Assembly: GCA_030142905.1 (NCBI GenBank) | Contig: JASJOG010000277.1 | Span: forward strand, 62,001-126,000 | Origin: Heliopora coerulea | Taxonomy: Eukaryota > Cnidaria > Anthozoa > Scleralcyonacea > Helioporidae | Direction of reading: 5' to 3' | Length of the DNA stretch: 64,000 bases | Notes under the pieces: generated by a model | Told to the model about the DNA's origin: nothing | The model's database searches: none | The model's input: only the letters and a program-made list of their open reading frames with translations | Translations under genes and position numbers: made by a program | Part shown: positions 25,401 to 35,311 of the stretch, one piece after another | How the letters are laid out: every line of letters starts with the position of its first letter | Position numbering within the stretch: position 1 is the stretch's first letter

Positions 25401-27064
25401 TTGAATAATCCCTTCGACTTCGTCTCGGAGATTATTCAACAATATTCACTTCTTCTGCGAGTGATTGTTAAATAAAACATAAAAATAATGCGAATTGTAA
25501 GGGTGTAAATCTGAAGGCTTGTCCTGTCGTTAATTTCTGTAACCTGAAAACGTTCAAGCCTTCAAGTAAATCTTCTTATCATTTCTCTAGCAGTGTCAAA
25601 TGATTTGAAAGTGGTCAAAGGTCGTTCTCCTGTCACAGAGTCCGTGTGCAGTAACCAAACCAGACATTCTCAAATCACCAAGAAATCTATGAACCTGTTG
25701 ATTCCGAAAATTGAACTGCCTGAAAGTATACGAAGTTCAAACAACATGAAGAGAGGTAACAGCGTACGAAAAGACAAAGCGAGTGATTTACGAAGGACGA
25801 AAGACAACCAGATTGAAAGGACTACATTATTAAAAAATAGACGCCAAAAAGAAACCAAAAATGTTTCTGATAGAGAAACACCAAATCTTGTTTTGGAGGA
25901 ATGTCGGGGTAAAACCTCAAGAACTGAACATATGAGTGCTGAAGAGTCTAGGATCGAGTTCCGTACAGTTAATGATTCTAGGTGCAAGGACATTGGGACA
26001 AAGGATTGCAGAGCAGTTCAGCCTACAAAAAGAAGTAGTTCGGCATCTGTGTCGACGAGAGGATTAGGTCGTTCAGATACCATGTCTGTTACCTGCGAAA
26101 GGCCTGGGAACTCAAAAGTGAGCGTGCTGCGACGTCAGAGGCAGGACAGCCGTGGAAAAAATACATCACCGGTCACTTTGACATCGGAATTGCTGAAAGA
26201 TTTCACGAATTCACCAGAAGGTAAGGATGACATTTTGTAATGCACTAACTATGTAACAAAGGTATGATGTCACTGTAGTTTTTTTTATTATCGAAAGAGA
26301 TCTAGACGTTATTGGATCTATATATTTCTTAAGCTGTATATATCTTATATACAGCTTATATATACTTCTTTTAAGAAAGTACGTGTTCATCGTTAATTTT
26401 CCAATTTTAAATTTCCAGTCATTTCAATAGCTGTTTCTTCCTGACGTATTTTAACTATTCGAAAGTAGCGACCTCCCGAAAGTAGCGGACCCTAAGGCCT
26501 GCTAAATCCGAAAGTAACGAGGGCCGTTACTTTTGGAATTCTACGGTAACCCCACCAGCTACCTAAGCTGGTCCAGTAAAGGCCACCCCTCATGGGTCTA
26601 GTGTTATTGCAGGAGGAAACCGGAGTACCTGGAGAAAACCTGCGATGCTAGGTAGAGTCAAACTGGGCAACACTTTTCTCACATGTGACCAAGGTAATTT
26701 TAGTTAGATAACTGCACGGGGCCGGAATCGAACCCTAGTCACAGTGGTGAGAGACACTTGCACTGCCACTGTGCCACCAGCACCCAAGTATTGTAGCTGG
26801 TCGTTATGTCTTGTTCCCAGCCCCACTGGTCGATGCCCATACCACCCTAATTTCAATTACATTTTTCTTAAAGGAGCTCCTCTTGACATTCCTCTTCCGC
26901 TGGTCAAGATCACTGAATCGCGGGGCGTTGATCGCAACCAGTCCTCGCTATCCGTTCGTCGGGAAACGAAGAAATGTAAGAATGACCAAACTAGTTCAAG
27001 ATATGGACGAGTAAAGGTCCGCAAGCAAGCACAAGACTTGATCCCCGATGTAATCGTTAACTAA
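7423..27064 (+). CDS. RGS22: Regulator of G-protein signaling 22-like protein
   Basis: Multi-RGS protein; in vertebrates RGS22 binds G-alpha subunits and is expressed in ciliated and germ cells. There are 22 phase-consistent exons: 7423-7429, 7778-7809, 7939-8001, 8397-8687, 10315-10567, 11481-13347, 14254-14397, 16936-17236, 18146-18297, 19468-19612, 19759-19860, 20168-20362, 20519-20605, 21070-21235, 21472-21638, 22350-22574, 23534-23695, 23815-24006, 24478-24719, 24964-25196, 25591-26220, 26874-27064. They total 5847 nt, or 1948 residues; human is about 1264. The N terminus carries [15 protein letters not shown]-like units lie near residues 797-890, 1055-1184, 1240-1395 and 1400-1547; the third contains [10 protein letters not shown] and the fourth [16 protein letters not shown] and [15 protein letters not shown] Lys/Glu helix follows. 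Exon 6 adds 622 residues, mostly acidic and Ser/Asp/Val-rich. The tiny first exon (ATG GAA G) was chosen on phase and upstream stops, so it is less certain. Confidence 0.93.
8755..9355. mobile_element. Penelope-like element fragments, head to head, in an RGS22 intron
   Basis: On the minus strand, 8755-9112 encodes the end of a Penelope-like polyprotein: [20 protein letters not shown] followed by FFTRIKEH is a GIY-YIG-type endonuclease start with its arginine. On the plus strand from about 9113, [17 protein letters not shown] coding ends, then comes a 3' region with the hammerhead-like motif at 9279. The two fragments point outward from a shared junction, the usual inverted arrangement of Penelope-like insertions. 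No full reverse transcriptase remains, so this is a dead copy. Family assignment rests on the endonuclease motif and arrangement. Confidence 0.75.
9279..9310 (+). ncRNA. Hammerhead-like core in Penelope-like 3' region
   Basis: Reads CTGAAGA, one T, stem GACTA / loop AAGCC / stem TAGTC, then GAAAC and GTC. CTGANGA and GAAA are the two conserved boxes of hammerhead ribozymes, with a paired stem II between them. The extra T between the first box and the stem departs from the consensus, and stem I and III partners were not proved, so catalysis is uncertain. Hammerheads are known in Penelope-like elements. Confidence 0.45.
10698..11250. repeat. CCAT/CACC/CCTC pyrimidine-rich satellite in RGS22 intron 5
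   Basis: About 550 bp of tetranucleotide units (CATC, CACC, CCTC, CCGT) occupy the intron before the giant exon 6. The block at 10921-11010 repeats CCACCCACCCATCCATC almost exactly. Strand asymmetry is extreme, with pyrimidines on plus. Stop codons are rare, so long Ser-Ile-His-Pro open frames appear in several frames; these are not genes. Confidence 0.95.
15409..16407 (+). pseudogene. Truncated Penelope-like reverse transcriptase / GIY-YIG endonuclease
   Basis: Open frame of 332 codons without a proper start; a TAG precedes it at 15406. It begins in the palm of the reverse transcriptase: [18 protein letters not shown], then [11 protein letters not shown] with the catalytic [25 protein letters not shown] and NRYFNVCS follow. 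The C-terminal endonuclease has [20 protein letters not shown], with the YLF-YVG pair of the GIY-YIG fold, then R-IADHLG. The N-terminal half of the usual protein is missing, so it is a 5'-truncated copy. Its second half is repeated in inverted orientation at 14750-15398. Confidence 0.88.
16534..16568 (+). ncRNA. Hammerhead-like core at the Penelope-like 3' end
   Basis: CTGATGA, one T, perfect stem GTTGC / loop GTCTTAA / stem GCAAC, then GAAACGTT. The layout matches the motif at 9279 with a different stem II, which argues for a conserved structure. The inverted arm of this element stops in the middle of this stem-loop. The extra T and unproved stems I and III leave activity open. Confidence 0.5.
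18623..18708 (+). repeat. Dispersed 3'-end repeat with GAAACGTT-GATCAGTCAC signature
   Basis: Contains GAAGGGCCTTTGCTCGAAAC, then GATCAGTCACGG and TTATCAACCTTTTAA. The same order occurs at 33344-33411 (minus), 44618-44704 (minus) and 61037-61112 (plus). These look like short 3' ends of one retroelement family, probably Penelope-like by resemblance to the hammerhead-bearing ends. RGS22 intronic. Confidence 0.65.
18884..19345. mobile_element. tRNA-cored foldback element, rearranged double copy
   Basis: Inverted arms of about 80 bp (18884-18964 and 19209-19288) enclose two tRNA-like cores on the minus strand. The core at 18965-19037 reads in reverse GCCTCCGTAGCTCAGTTGGC (A box) with B box GAGTTCGATTGCC. 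The one near 19160-19210 keeps only the B-box half (GGGTTCGATTCCCAGCCGG). The segment TCGATAGAACATTGTGGCAT (near 19108) recurs inverted near 19325. It is related to the copy at 31250-31775. It is a SINE-like repeat, not a working tRNA gene. RGS22 intron 9. Confidence 0.75.
25391..25449. repeat. 20-bp-arm foldback hairpin in RGS22 intron
   Basis: Arms GTGAATATTATTGAATAATC (25391-25410) and its reverse complement with one mismatch (25430-25449) enclose a GC-richer loop (CCTTCGACTTCGTCTCGGA). The loop style resembles that of the palindrome at 2346-2452. Confidence 0.65.
26540..26785 (-). mobile_element. tRNA-derived SINE (second family) in the last RGS22 intron
   Basis: On the minus strand the head near 26785 reads TGGTGGCACAGTGG (A-box like), followed by GGGTTCGATTCCGG (B box) with about 40 bases between. 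The body includes GGAGTACCTGGAGAAAACC on the plus strand (26623-26641), a phrase typical of conserved SINE central domains. It ends near 26540, just before RGS22 exon 22. The promoter boxes differ from the element at 18884. Confidence 0.65.
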
Positions 27065-27498
27065 TAAAACTCACAGATATCTGTATGTCGAAACGAAATT
27101 ACAATTTTTTTTGATGGTCGACATAAATAATTTATTCATTTTGATTTTATTTGTATTTTATTTCATCTTCCTAAAAAATTCCTTATTATATTTAAAATGT
27201 CCTACTATTTACAAGATATACATGCATACAAAAAAACAAGACCCTGATTTTTTTTTTCGCAAGTGCTTTAAGTACTGATCATTGTTATTCAAGCTTTGGA
27301 CAGTTAAAGAATAAAAAACAGATAGATCAAATGCCAGTCTTAGATTACTCACGTAGCTTTCCCGATCAGAAGTTTTACTGTACCCAGGATCCGACCCAAC
27401 TAACTTCAACTCTCAGAGCGGGTCTCAGTTATGGCGCCATAATACCTCACTATAGGGGTTCGTGGCATACGAGAAAAGTGTTTAATTATTTGACATGG
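27065..27498. other. Tail-to-tail spacer, RGS22 / DUF229 gene
   Basis: 434 bp between two convergent stop codons. AATAAA at 27063-27068 overlaps the RGS22 stop and could be its poly(A) signal, although that would give a very short 3' UTR; other AT-rich sites follow. Nothing else was recognised. Confidence 0.5.
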
Positions 27499-30492
27499 TC
27501 ACTCCGTCAACGTTTTCTTTTGAAACTCGAATTTCGGTACAACTTTACCATACTTCCAATCGTTCTTGATTGTCATCAGAAACGTCATGGTTCTTGGAAA
27601 CAGTTCTAGCGTGAAACGCTCTGTGGCTGACAACCGAGTGTTGAAAGCTTCCTTGATATCAACGGTCAGGTTATAAGTCACTAAGGCGCATTCATTTAAT
27701 GCTTCATATGTGACGATGGCATTTTGCCAGTATTTCGACATGATTAACCTTTTGTGGGTTCTAGAAATAATGGCCAAGCAAGGGAAGTCTAAAACATATC
27801 TGCTCGGCTGGAGTGTAAAGCTCTTTTCAGAGTACACCTTTGCGATGAATTCTTTTTGCGATGGAATTTTGTCGGTGTCATTGAAATTACAAGCGCACAA
27901 CTTGGGATAGACGCCATCATCGGCGCACTGTTCGTACACATTGAACATGCTCACACGTATAACCTCGTTCAACTCGATGCCATTGTCTTCTTCCACAGGA
28001 AAGGTCGCTTGCACGTCAAAAACTTCAACAGTTTTTAGATGAAGAGGCTGTACGAACAAACTGAACTGTAATGTCTGGTTTTGACCAGGGATTGTATGTC
28101 GAGCTCTCGTGATGCCGAGACCTGTGTAACGCTGGCATGCACCGTAGCCTTGGCTGAATCTGGGAAACTCTTCAGCGTGTTTCGATTTTAAGCTTGCGAT
28201 ATACTGGTTTTGTATTTTGTTGTTAATATACCCCAAAGCATACTCCGCCGCCCACAAAACCATGAAGGAATCATTGGCAACGAATCTGTCCATACCTTCG
28301 CACAAACACAACACATCTGATTTCAGAACAAGATCATCACAAGTACGATTGAGAGGCAAAGTTTGAAATAGGCCACTCGGTCTCACACCAGTTCTGCTAC
28401 TCCTTATATCATTTAAAGATAGAAGAGCGTGGTGTAAATCCTCAAGGCCTGTCAAACGCTTTTGGTTGACAACCAACGAATTCATGATTTCGAAACCCAA
28501 CTTCTCGGCCACCTGATGAGGAACGATAATAAACAACAACGGCTGAAATACTTCCTGCCGTCCTTGCGTTGTGTATGTGGAAAAGGAGGTCGCTTTTCCC
28601 CCGTGATCTGAAGCAAACATGGTGATGGTGTTGCGAAGGTAAGCGGCTTTCAGGAACAAACTTGAGAGGGTTGCGTCATCATTGACAATCCGTCGACCTT
28701 TTCGTTCGTGAGAGGTGAGCAAATGTGTGTAGGAGAGGAATGGCTGGTTAGATTCATCATTTGCCTTTACGTACTCCTCTACATACTCCAAGAACAGCGA
28801 GGAATAATGCCGACCTTTCCAACACACTTTAGGAAACCTTTTACCGTCGAAGACATTTGTGGCATTGAGGTCCTTATATGCTGTGCATGTCAAAAATGTC
28901 ATGCCATAATCATCGATGACGTCAATCAGGTGATTCGTTCCTAAAATGTCTACAAAGTTCTTCCATGTTTGCATTTTTACATTCTTGTTGACGACTCTAT
29001 GGATCCTCTGTCGTGGATCAAGTATCGAGCCCCAAGTGTCGTACCAGCAAGAATCCTCTTGAAATAGCGTAGTATAACCCCACTTCTTGAACTGAGCAAA
29101 CAATTTCTCCACACCATAGGTCAATTGGTTGGAATGCCCAACAAACTTCCTACCAGTGAAAAGCCTCTGGATGTTTTTGTAAGTGGTCGATGCGTAACTT
29201 TGAACCATTTCGTAGTCGAGAACAGTCGCCGGAATAGACTGGTCGTAGATAATTTTCCGAAAGGCAGAAGCTGTTTTCACGAGAGTGCGGTAGAAATGTG
29301 AGCGTGATAGGGAGTCTTCCACTACAATGTTTATGTTAAACTGTCTTTGTTTAATGTTTCGATATTTAGGTCTTTTCCAAGAACCTCTTAAAATCTTTGG
29401 AAGGGCTAAAACCTGCAACGCAGCTTTCCCCGCGCATTTTAGCAAAGCGAAACCACCACCGAATTCGGAAGAAGATACTTGACGACGTAGAAGCTCTCCC
29501 AGAAGCTTTGCGTCCGACACCAACCACCAGTCGTTCTCACTGACCATTCCTGTTGAGTCATTTAAATATCCAAGCATTATAGGTTTGCCTTCACATTTAG
29601 AAACATTGCACGATAGTCCACTGTTTTCTTTCTCTGTATTGTTTTCTAAAATGTGACATAATACAAGCGATTCGCTCGACGAACAGTTCCCTTCCCTTAT
29701 GCTTCCAGGCTCTCCATAATATTTGGCGGCTTCTTCGCACTCTTCAGGCTTTTGTCGTCTTTGGTGACAGGTTGTGTTTGGTCCTTGGCGACTGTCTCTT
29801 TCAGTATCGATTAATACTTCAACAGGTTTCCGTAAACCTAAGAATGGGCATGGGTTATCGGCAGGATATGCTCTACCATCAGACGCTTGAGCGTCATCCT
29901 TTATCATAGACTCGTAAGTTTCGTAGAATGGAACGGCAGGATTCGTAGAATAAGTGATCTTCTCAGTTATTTCGTTTGCTTTTCCTTTTGAAATATTCTC
30001 GAAGTAAGTTTTAACAGCGTCCCGAGTAAAACCACGAATTTGAGTTTCATCAATGGCTTCTTTTTCAGTTTGTTGGTGTAAATCTTTATAATCGGTAAAA
30101 TTCTGAGCAGTGTTATCAGAGCCCTCAGATGCAGCAACCTCTGCACTTACTGGCAGAGATGGCAGGGCTTGAGTTTCGCTGAAAGAAATTCCAGCCGGAA
30201 AGTGGATTGCTGTAATAAAATTATCAAAATAATAGCATTAGGAAGCTAGCTTTTCTGATCTCATCCCTGTTTATGAGATTCATCGTGATCGTCTCGATAA
30301 TATCACCAATACAATCAACCAAAAAGCAATTTAGAAATCCTTGTCCTTCTATTCTGTCAACTTTGCCGTTATTCTAGGGATTCCCCAACTACATTTTATG
30401 AGCGGAGTTGCACATTCTTGGTAGGTGATATAAAGTATTGAAAATACAAAAATCGCTGTTTTGATATTACCGAGATTTATTTTAAATTCCAT
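27499..30492 (-). CDS. DUF229 alkaline-phosphatase/sulfatase-fold membrane protein
   Basis: Two exons: 30393-30492 (start) and 27499-30209, phase-consistent, 936 residues. The short first exon (begins MEFKINLGNIK, then a hydrophobic run to YITYQ) looks like a type II signal anchor; its donor choice is uncertain because GTAGTT and an upstream GTGCAA both fit the phase. The large exon carries a Ser/Thr/Glu-rich stem, Cys-rich segments (NCSSSES, LSCNVSKCEGKP) and the DUF229 core. Metal-site motif VVEDSLSRSHFYRTL lies near residues 330-343, LLTSHE near 530-535 and FASDHGGK near 565-572. The family belongs to the alkaline phosphatase superfamily; its substrate is unknown. It is convergent with RGS22. 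Confidence 0.85.
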
Positions 30493-30948
30493 TTTTTCAA
30501 AACCCCAGCTGGAATAAAAGCAAACATGAAATCTCGGATTTTCCAAGATTTTCAAAGGGCTTACGAACCATGAAATTTGTGTGCATGTAAATCCGATCTT
30601 TTACAGTTCATTTACACGATATGATTTTCTCATACAATTACTCGTCTTGGGATATGCAATGTTGTCTCAAAGGCACAGTTTCTGATCTTCATTCGCTCAA
30701 TACAGTAGCAATGTGTCTGGGAGACTCGAAGGCTACGTTGACACTACAGCAGAAGTCTTCGGATTCACCCAAAAAATGTCTTCGTGGACCGTTAAAACGG
30801 GAAAAAGTATTTCGCAAATGCTGCTTTCTTATCCAAGCATGGACGCAAATCTTATTGAAAGTAACCCTGGAGAACCGAAAAATTTCTTATCATTCTTTAT
30901 TACAGCCCTTGATAAAAAATATAGTCCCTTCACTGACTACTTCTGCTG

Positions 30949-31024
30949 TATAGCTTAGATGTGCATCAGATATAGCTTAGATGTGCATCAGATATAGCTT
31001 AGATGTGCATCGGATATAGCTTAG
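30949..31024. repeat. 22-bp tandem repeat, about 3.3 copies
   Basis: Units begin TATAGCTTAGATGTGCATC and are nearly identical; the third has one change (CATCGGA for CATCAGA). It lies upstream of the DUF229 gene. No function can be assigned. Confidence 0.9.
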
Positions 31025-31249
31025 GGTTAGGATGCGAAATTCCTGACTCGTCACGCTCGGTCAGTTATTTCACAGTGGTCACTTGTTTCGCTGGACACCG
31101 GATTGCCAACGAATACGGACAAATTTCGTGCAGTGTAAACTTAGCCTAAGTTAATCAGATACATCAAAATAAATAATTGTATACGAGAATCGTATATCGT
31201 GTGATATATGGGTCTCGTGCATGTAAGGTGAGAAAATGTGAGGGAAAGG

Positions 31250-31775
31250 GTGAACCGTATACTCGATAGAACATCATGGCATTTACACTCGACCGCTAAC
31301 TGTTAAGTTGAGAATTTTGAAGAAGGGAAATCTCGAGTATCTGGATATTTTTAAGACCCATTTTTTTATATATACTGAACTCGTGGCCATGCTCTAGGCA
31401 AAGGCCTCTGTAGCTCAGTTGGCAGAGCATCGCACTAGATTCACGAGGCAGTGGCGTAACGGATTATGGTCAGGGTTAGAGCAATTCCTAAGGGCCCCCT
31501 ACCTCTAAGGGTCTCCCGATGAATCTGTAAAGACAATTAAGAATTAAAGTCTTGAGATTGTCTGCACTAAGTCTATACTAACGGGAGTGACGCGGACCCC
31601 CGAACGAAAATCTCCTAAGGGCCCCTGTAGTTCCGTTACGCCACTGTCACGAGGTCGCGGGTTCGATTCCCAGCCGGATGGCCCAATGTTGCATTTTTTG
31701 CAATAGGTCCCGGTTGGGTCTTAAAAATATCCAGACACTCGAGATTTTTCTCCTTCAAAATTATCAACTGAATCC
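31250..31775 (+). mobile_element. tRNA-cored foldback element
   Basis: Arms 31307-31360 and 31715-31768 are about 54-bp inverted copies with a few mismatches (TCTCGAGT-TCTGGATATTTTTAAG). Between them a plus-strand tRNA-like core reads GCCTCTGTAGCTCAGTTGGC (A box) and, after the inserted MITE at 31449-31646, GGGTTCGATTCCCAGCCGG (B box). With the MITE removed, the core matches the one at 18965-19037. The flank TCGATAGAACATCATGGCAT (near 31264) is also shared with that copy. Confidence 0.75.
31449..31646. mobile_element. 198-bp hAT-type MITE inside the tRNA-like core
   Basis: Perfect 15-bp terminal inverted repeats (CAGTGGCGTAACGGA) and an 8-bp target duplication TCACGAGG at 31441-31448 and 31647-31654. 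An 8-bp duplication and CAGTGG-type ends are typical of the hAT superfamily. No ORF, so it is non-autonomous. It split the SINE core between its A and B boxes. Confidence 0.9.
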
Positions 31776-33343
31776 GAATAAGCTGTTTCTTACCTGTTCC
31801 TTGTTTTGCAATATAGATGTAATCCAGCGTGTAATAATTATAAAGAATGATATATATTGAGAATATGGCAGCCGTTGCCAGACACTAAAACAAGAAATAA
31901 AAGGAGCACGAAGGATTGCAGAGAGGTCATGAAAAAAAAGTCACAATCATCAACTATCAAGACAAGGCCTGAGAGAACTATGGAAAGAATTGTGTTGATG
32001 ACATTAAGAACGAAGTTTTCCTCAGTTTTCCTGTGCTACAGCTCATTTACTTGAATCAAGATTTGCTATAACGCAAGACTCTGCTTCTAAAACATACCAT
32101 TTTTACCAACGACATCTCCCTGATCGATCAACCATTGGTCGCTTCTCGCTTTCAGTCTTCATCTCTTCCCAACATCTTCTTCATCTCCACTTCATCTCTC
32201 TGCACCATCAATAAATATTTTTAGGGTTGCATATGAGCGGTTTGAAAGAACTGGAATATTAATTGGACTTCAATCTTTGTCTTGATTTGTCACCAGTAAA
32301 AGGAACAAAGAACGGCCTTTTGATTTTAACGGGTATCTCCACATAGCTCCGACAGTTAACGCTCGAGAGGAAAACAAGACTACACGGCACGATCTCCGCA
32401 GACGATAACTCGTCCTGGGGTATGTATTATTGTCTCATAAGTACAACTTCGGCTTGTGACATTGCCACGTTGAAATACGTCCTTGAGGGTGTTCGGACGT
32501 AATCCGTTGCTATGCTACAGTTTCTAGGAACATTTCATTCGAAACATTTCTTTTAAGCATGGGTTACCGATTTAAGGAATGACGAAGACATTATTATGTC
32601 CACCGTGTATGCGAAATCTTTTCGAGTTTTTACCGCAACGTTATTTGCAAAACTAATAACTCTATGAATTTCGTCATTATTAGCATTATAATATTTTCTT
32701 TGGTTTTGAAAGTTATTCGAACCAGAGCTTCTAACTACGAAAAAGAATGCATGCAATTATTCATTGATCGAATTTAAGCAAATAAATAAATTAAACAAAT
32801 ACTGTAAAATCACTATAGCTCTTATAAAATGTTTTGGTAATGTTTCATTGTTTACAGGACTTAAGTCTGTAAGGTACTGAAAGTAATGCTGAAAGATAAA
32901 TGGCTGCTAGCAGATATTTCATTAAACTCTTCCCAAGATTTCCTATAGTTGACAGGCGATAGAGAAAAAAAGTGCAAGTATTTCAAATGAATGTTAGCTG
33001 AGGCCACTAAAAAGAGTGAACTCGGATGACCTGCAATTCCACTCTTCTCCGATTCATGAGCCCCTTCTGGGTAGGAGAAGGACAAACGTTCTAAGCTGCT
33101 CCGCCTTCAATATTTATATCCAGTTCACGAATCCCACCAGGCCATTCCAGCTAGAAGTCTCCTTTACAACCGAGACATTGCTCTAACTCTAGCGAGTTTT
33201 GTACCTAGTTGTTCCTATTCCAAGACTTCCACTTAATTTTTCAAAATTCAATGGTGATAAAGTGTTTGAATTTAACGCAAACACATTTCCATATGATATA
33301 AAAATAGAATATTGCGTACAGTGTTAATTAGGTTAAATTGTTC

Positions 33344-33411
33344 AAAGGTCGGCAACTGCCGTGACTGATTTCAAAGAATTCCTACGTTTCGAGCAAAAGA
33401 CCGTCGTCAGA
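33344..33411 (-). repeat. Dispersed 3'-end repeat (GAAACGT / GATCAGTCAC family)
   Basis: On the minus strand: CTGACGACGGTCTTTTGCTC, GAAACGTAGG, then AATCAGTCACGGCAG. Same order as at 18623, 44618 and 61037. CTGACGA plus GAAAC resembles a decayed hammerhead core, but pairing of the middle part is poor here. Confidence 0.6.
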
Positions 33412-34911
33412 GAAAGAAACGTGTGAAGAACACGTTTCTCTTGAAATGAACACGTTTCTCTTCAAATGGTCACTTTTGAGCTGAAGTTCGTTTTAGCGTA
33501 AAGAAAAAAGGAAAATCCGAACGGGCCTATTTTTTTCATATGAATTTTTTCACCGGATAGGTGTTCTATTATTATTAAACTCTGATCAACGCTGGCCGAT
33601 TTTACTAGGCAAAGGCTGATCTCTATGCAGGAAAGAGTTATACAATTCACCGGAGAAATTTTACCGTGATTATAATTGCGCACAGAAAACACCATACTAT
33701 GGAAAACTATCAAAGGTAAAGCTTGTAACACATGAAAATTTGTAACAACAAAGCCGTTGTCTGTCAAATTCATGGTAACACATCAGTTTCTGAATGTTTG
33801 ACGGAATTAGGTCCTCCATCGAATCAAGGTAAAATGTACCAGCCGCCATCTTTTTAGCTACCGTGGATTCTTACACACTTCTTTTGCAAACTGAGTTTAT
33901 AGCTCTTTCTAAAGTGAGCTTCAAGACTTCCGTCAGCCATTCAACTAATACGTTCGCTTCAGAAGGTTAAAACCGCACAAAAATACAAATATCAGAACTG
34001 TGTATAACTACTCCGCAATGTAGGCTAAAAAGCATCATGATGAGTATATGATCAAGTCAAAGTCCAATAAAAAAAGAAAAAAAAAGAAAAAAAAAGGAAA
34101 GCAGTTTTGTGGTAAATCTTTTATTTAAATATCAGCTTGAGCAGAACCAAGAGATAAAGTAAAATGGAAAAACGCTCCAAGTACCAACATCTTTGATGAA
34201 ATAAGAAGTTTAACACACTTATGTCCAATGATTCTATATAATAAAATCAAAAAAATGTAGGTATTATTATTTCACCAAATTACTATCTCACCAAATTATC
34301 ATTTCACCAAGAAAGAAATAAAAACCAGCAACAAAGTAACTTATTTCTTGATAGAAGACCCCCCTCAAACTCATTAATAATTCAGGAGTACAATATGCAG
34401 GATATGATTAAAGACACAGTGGACTGGAAATATAATCTCACAGGGAGGGAAATTGAATACACAGATATTTCTGGCAGGTAATTTTCTCAACTTGCATAAA
34501 TGTCACTTCCTCCTCAAGTTTCCTATGTACAGGTACATTATTAATAGGTAATTGCACAGTTTGTCGTTCAACTTTGGGTCAATTACCACTCAAGCATTTT
34601 TCACAGAGCATGAATTGTGTTCCCCATATTGGTTTACACCATGTTTGGTTCTTATTACATCAGCTGAATACAAGAACCAGAATAGCTTTCAATGTTTTCT
34701 TTTTCATTGAAATATTTAATACCCAAAGGGAATGGAAAGACAGTGGCTTACACAAGCATATAAAAGATTTTAAAAAGCCTTCTGGTAGCCATATTCAGCA
34801 GCTAAATAAAGGGAACTGGCATTTAGGGGTCCCTGAAAACCACACTGAAGCAAATTAATTTCAAATTAAACTTAAAACTGCATGATTACCCATACTGACC
34901 ACTGTTCCATC

Positions 34912-35000
34912 AGGTGTCTCTTGTTGACAAGTAAAATCATTTGAGGTTGGCCAGAGTAAAATTAAAAAGTTGGCAAATGACAACTATGCCAGGCAAAGAG
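34912..35000 (+). repeat. Copy of the TTAGCCAGA-core MITE family
   Basis: Contains GGTGTCTCTTGTTGACAAGT and GGCCAGAGTAAAATTAAAAA, matching the same order in the copy at 58634-58733. The ends are eroded. Confidence 0.6.
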
Positions 35001-35087
35001 CTAAGATTTTGTTCAAGATACTTGGAAGATATAGATAAGGTACAACATACAAGTCAAATATTTTTTAATATCAATGAAAAAATTACA

Positions 35088-35179
35088 ATAACTTTGGGTG
35101 AAGCAACTACCTGAAATATATATGAAATATCTACCTTGAAATATCATATATTTCAGGTAGTTGCTTCACCCAAAGTTAT
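35088..35179. repeat. Perfect 34-bp-arm palindrome
   Basis: 35088-35121 and 35146-35179 are exact reverse complements (arm begins ATAACTTTGGGTGAAGCAAC) with a 24-base AT-rich loop. It lies about 330 bp beyond the COX6C stop codon, so it may fall in or near its 3' UTR. Probably a foldback element. Confidence 0.85.
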
Positions 35180-35247
35180 CGTATCTTGTTATCCTCGACT
35201 ACCTACACTGGCACCCATTGCTCAAAATAATTAAAAAATTATCAATT

Positions 35248-35311
35248 TACTTCTGGCTAACTCCAGAAGATTTGACTCATCAAGGGGAGACATCTTGGAC
35301 AGAAAAAGGTT
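35248..35311 (-). repeat. Copy of the TTAGCCAGA-core MITE family
   Basis: On the minus strand: TTTTTCTGTCCAAGATGTCT, CCCCTTGATGAGTCAAA and TCTGGAGTTAGCCAGAAGTAA, the same order as at 58634-58733. The TTAA preceding the 5' end (minus strand) is present. Confidence 0.65.

Noticed and set aside
27440..27458. TAATACCTCACTATAGGGG, resembling a phage T7 promoter
   Set aside because: It lacks two bases of the consensus and sits in ordinary animal intergenic DNA. No vector sequence is seen around it, so it is treated as chance.
34574..34858. 94-codon plus-strand open frame
   Set aside because: No recognisable motif, and it lies among MITE copies.
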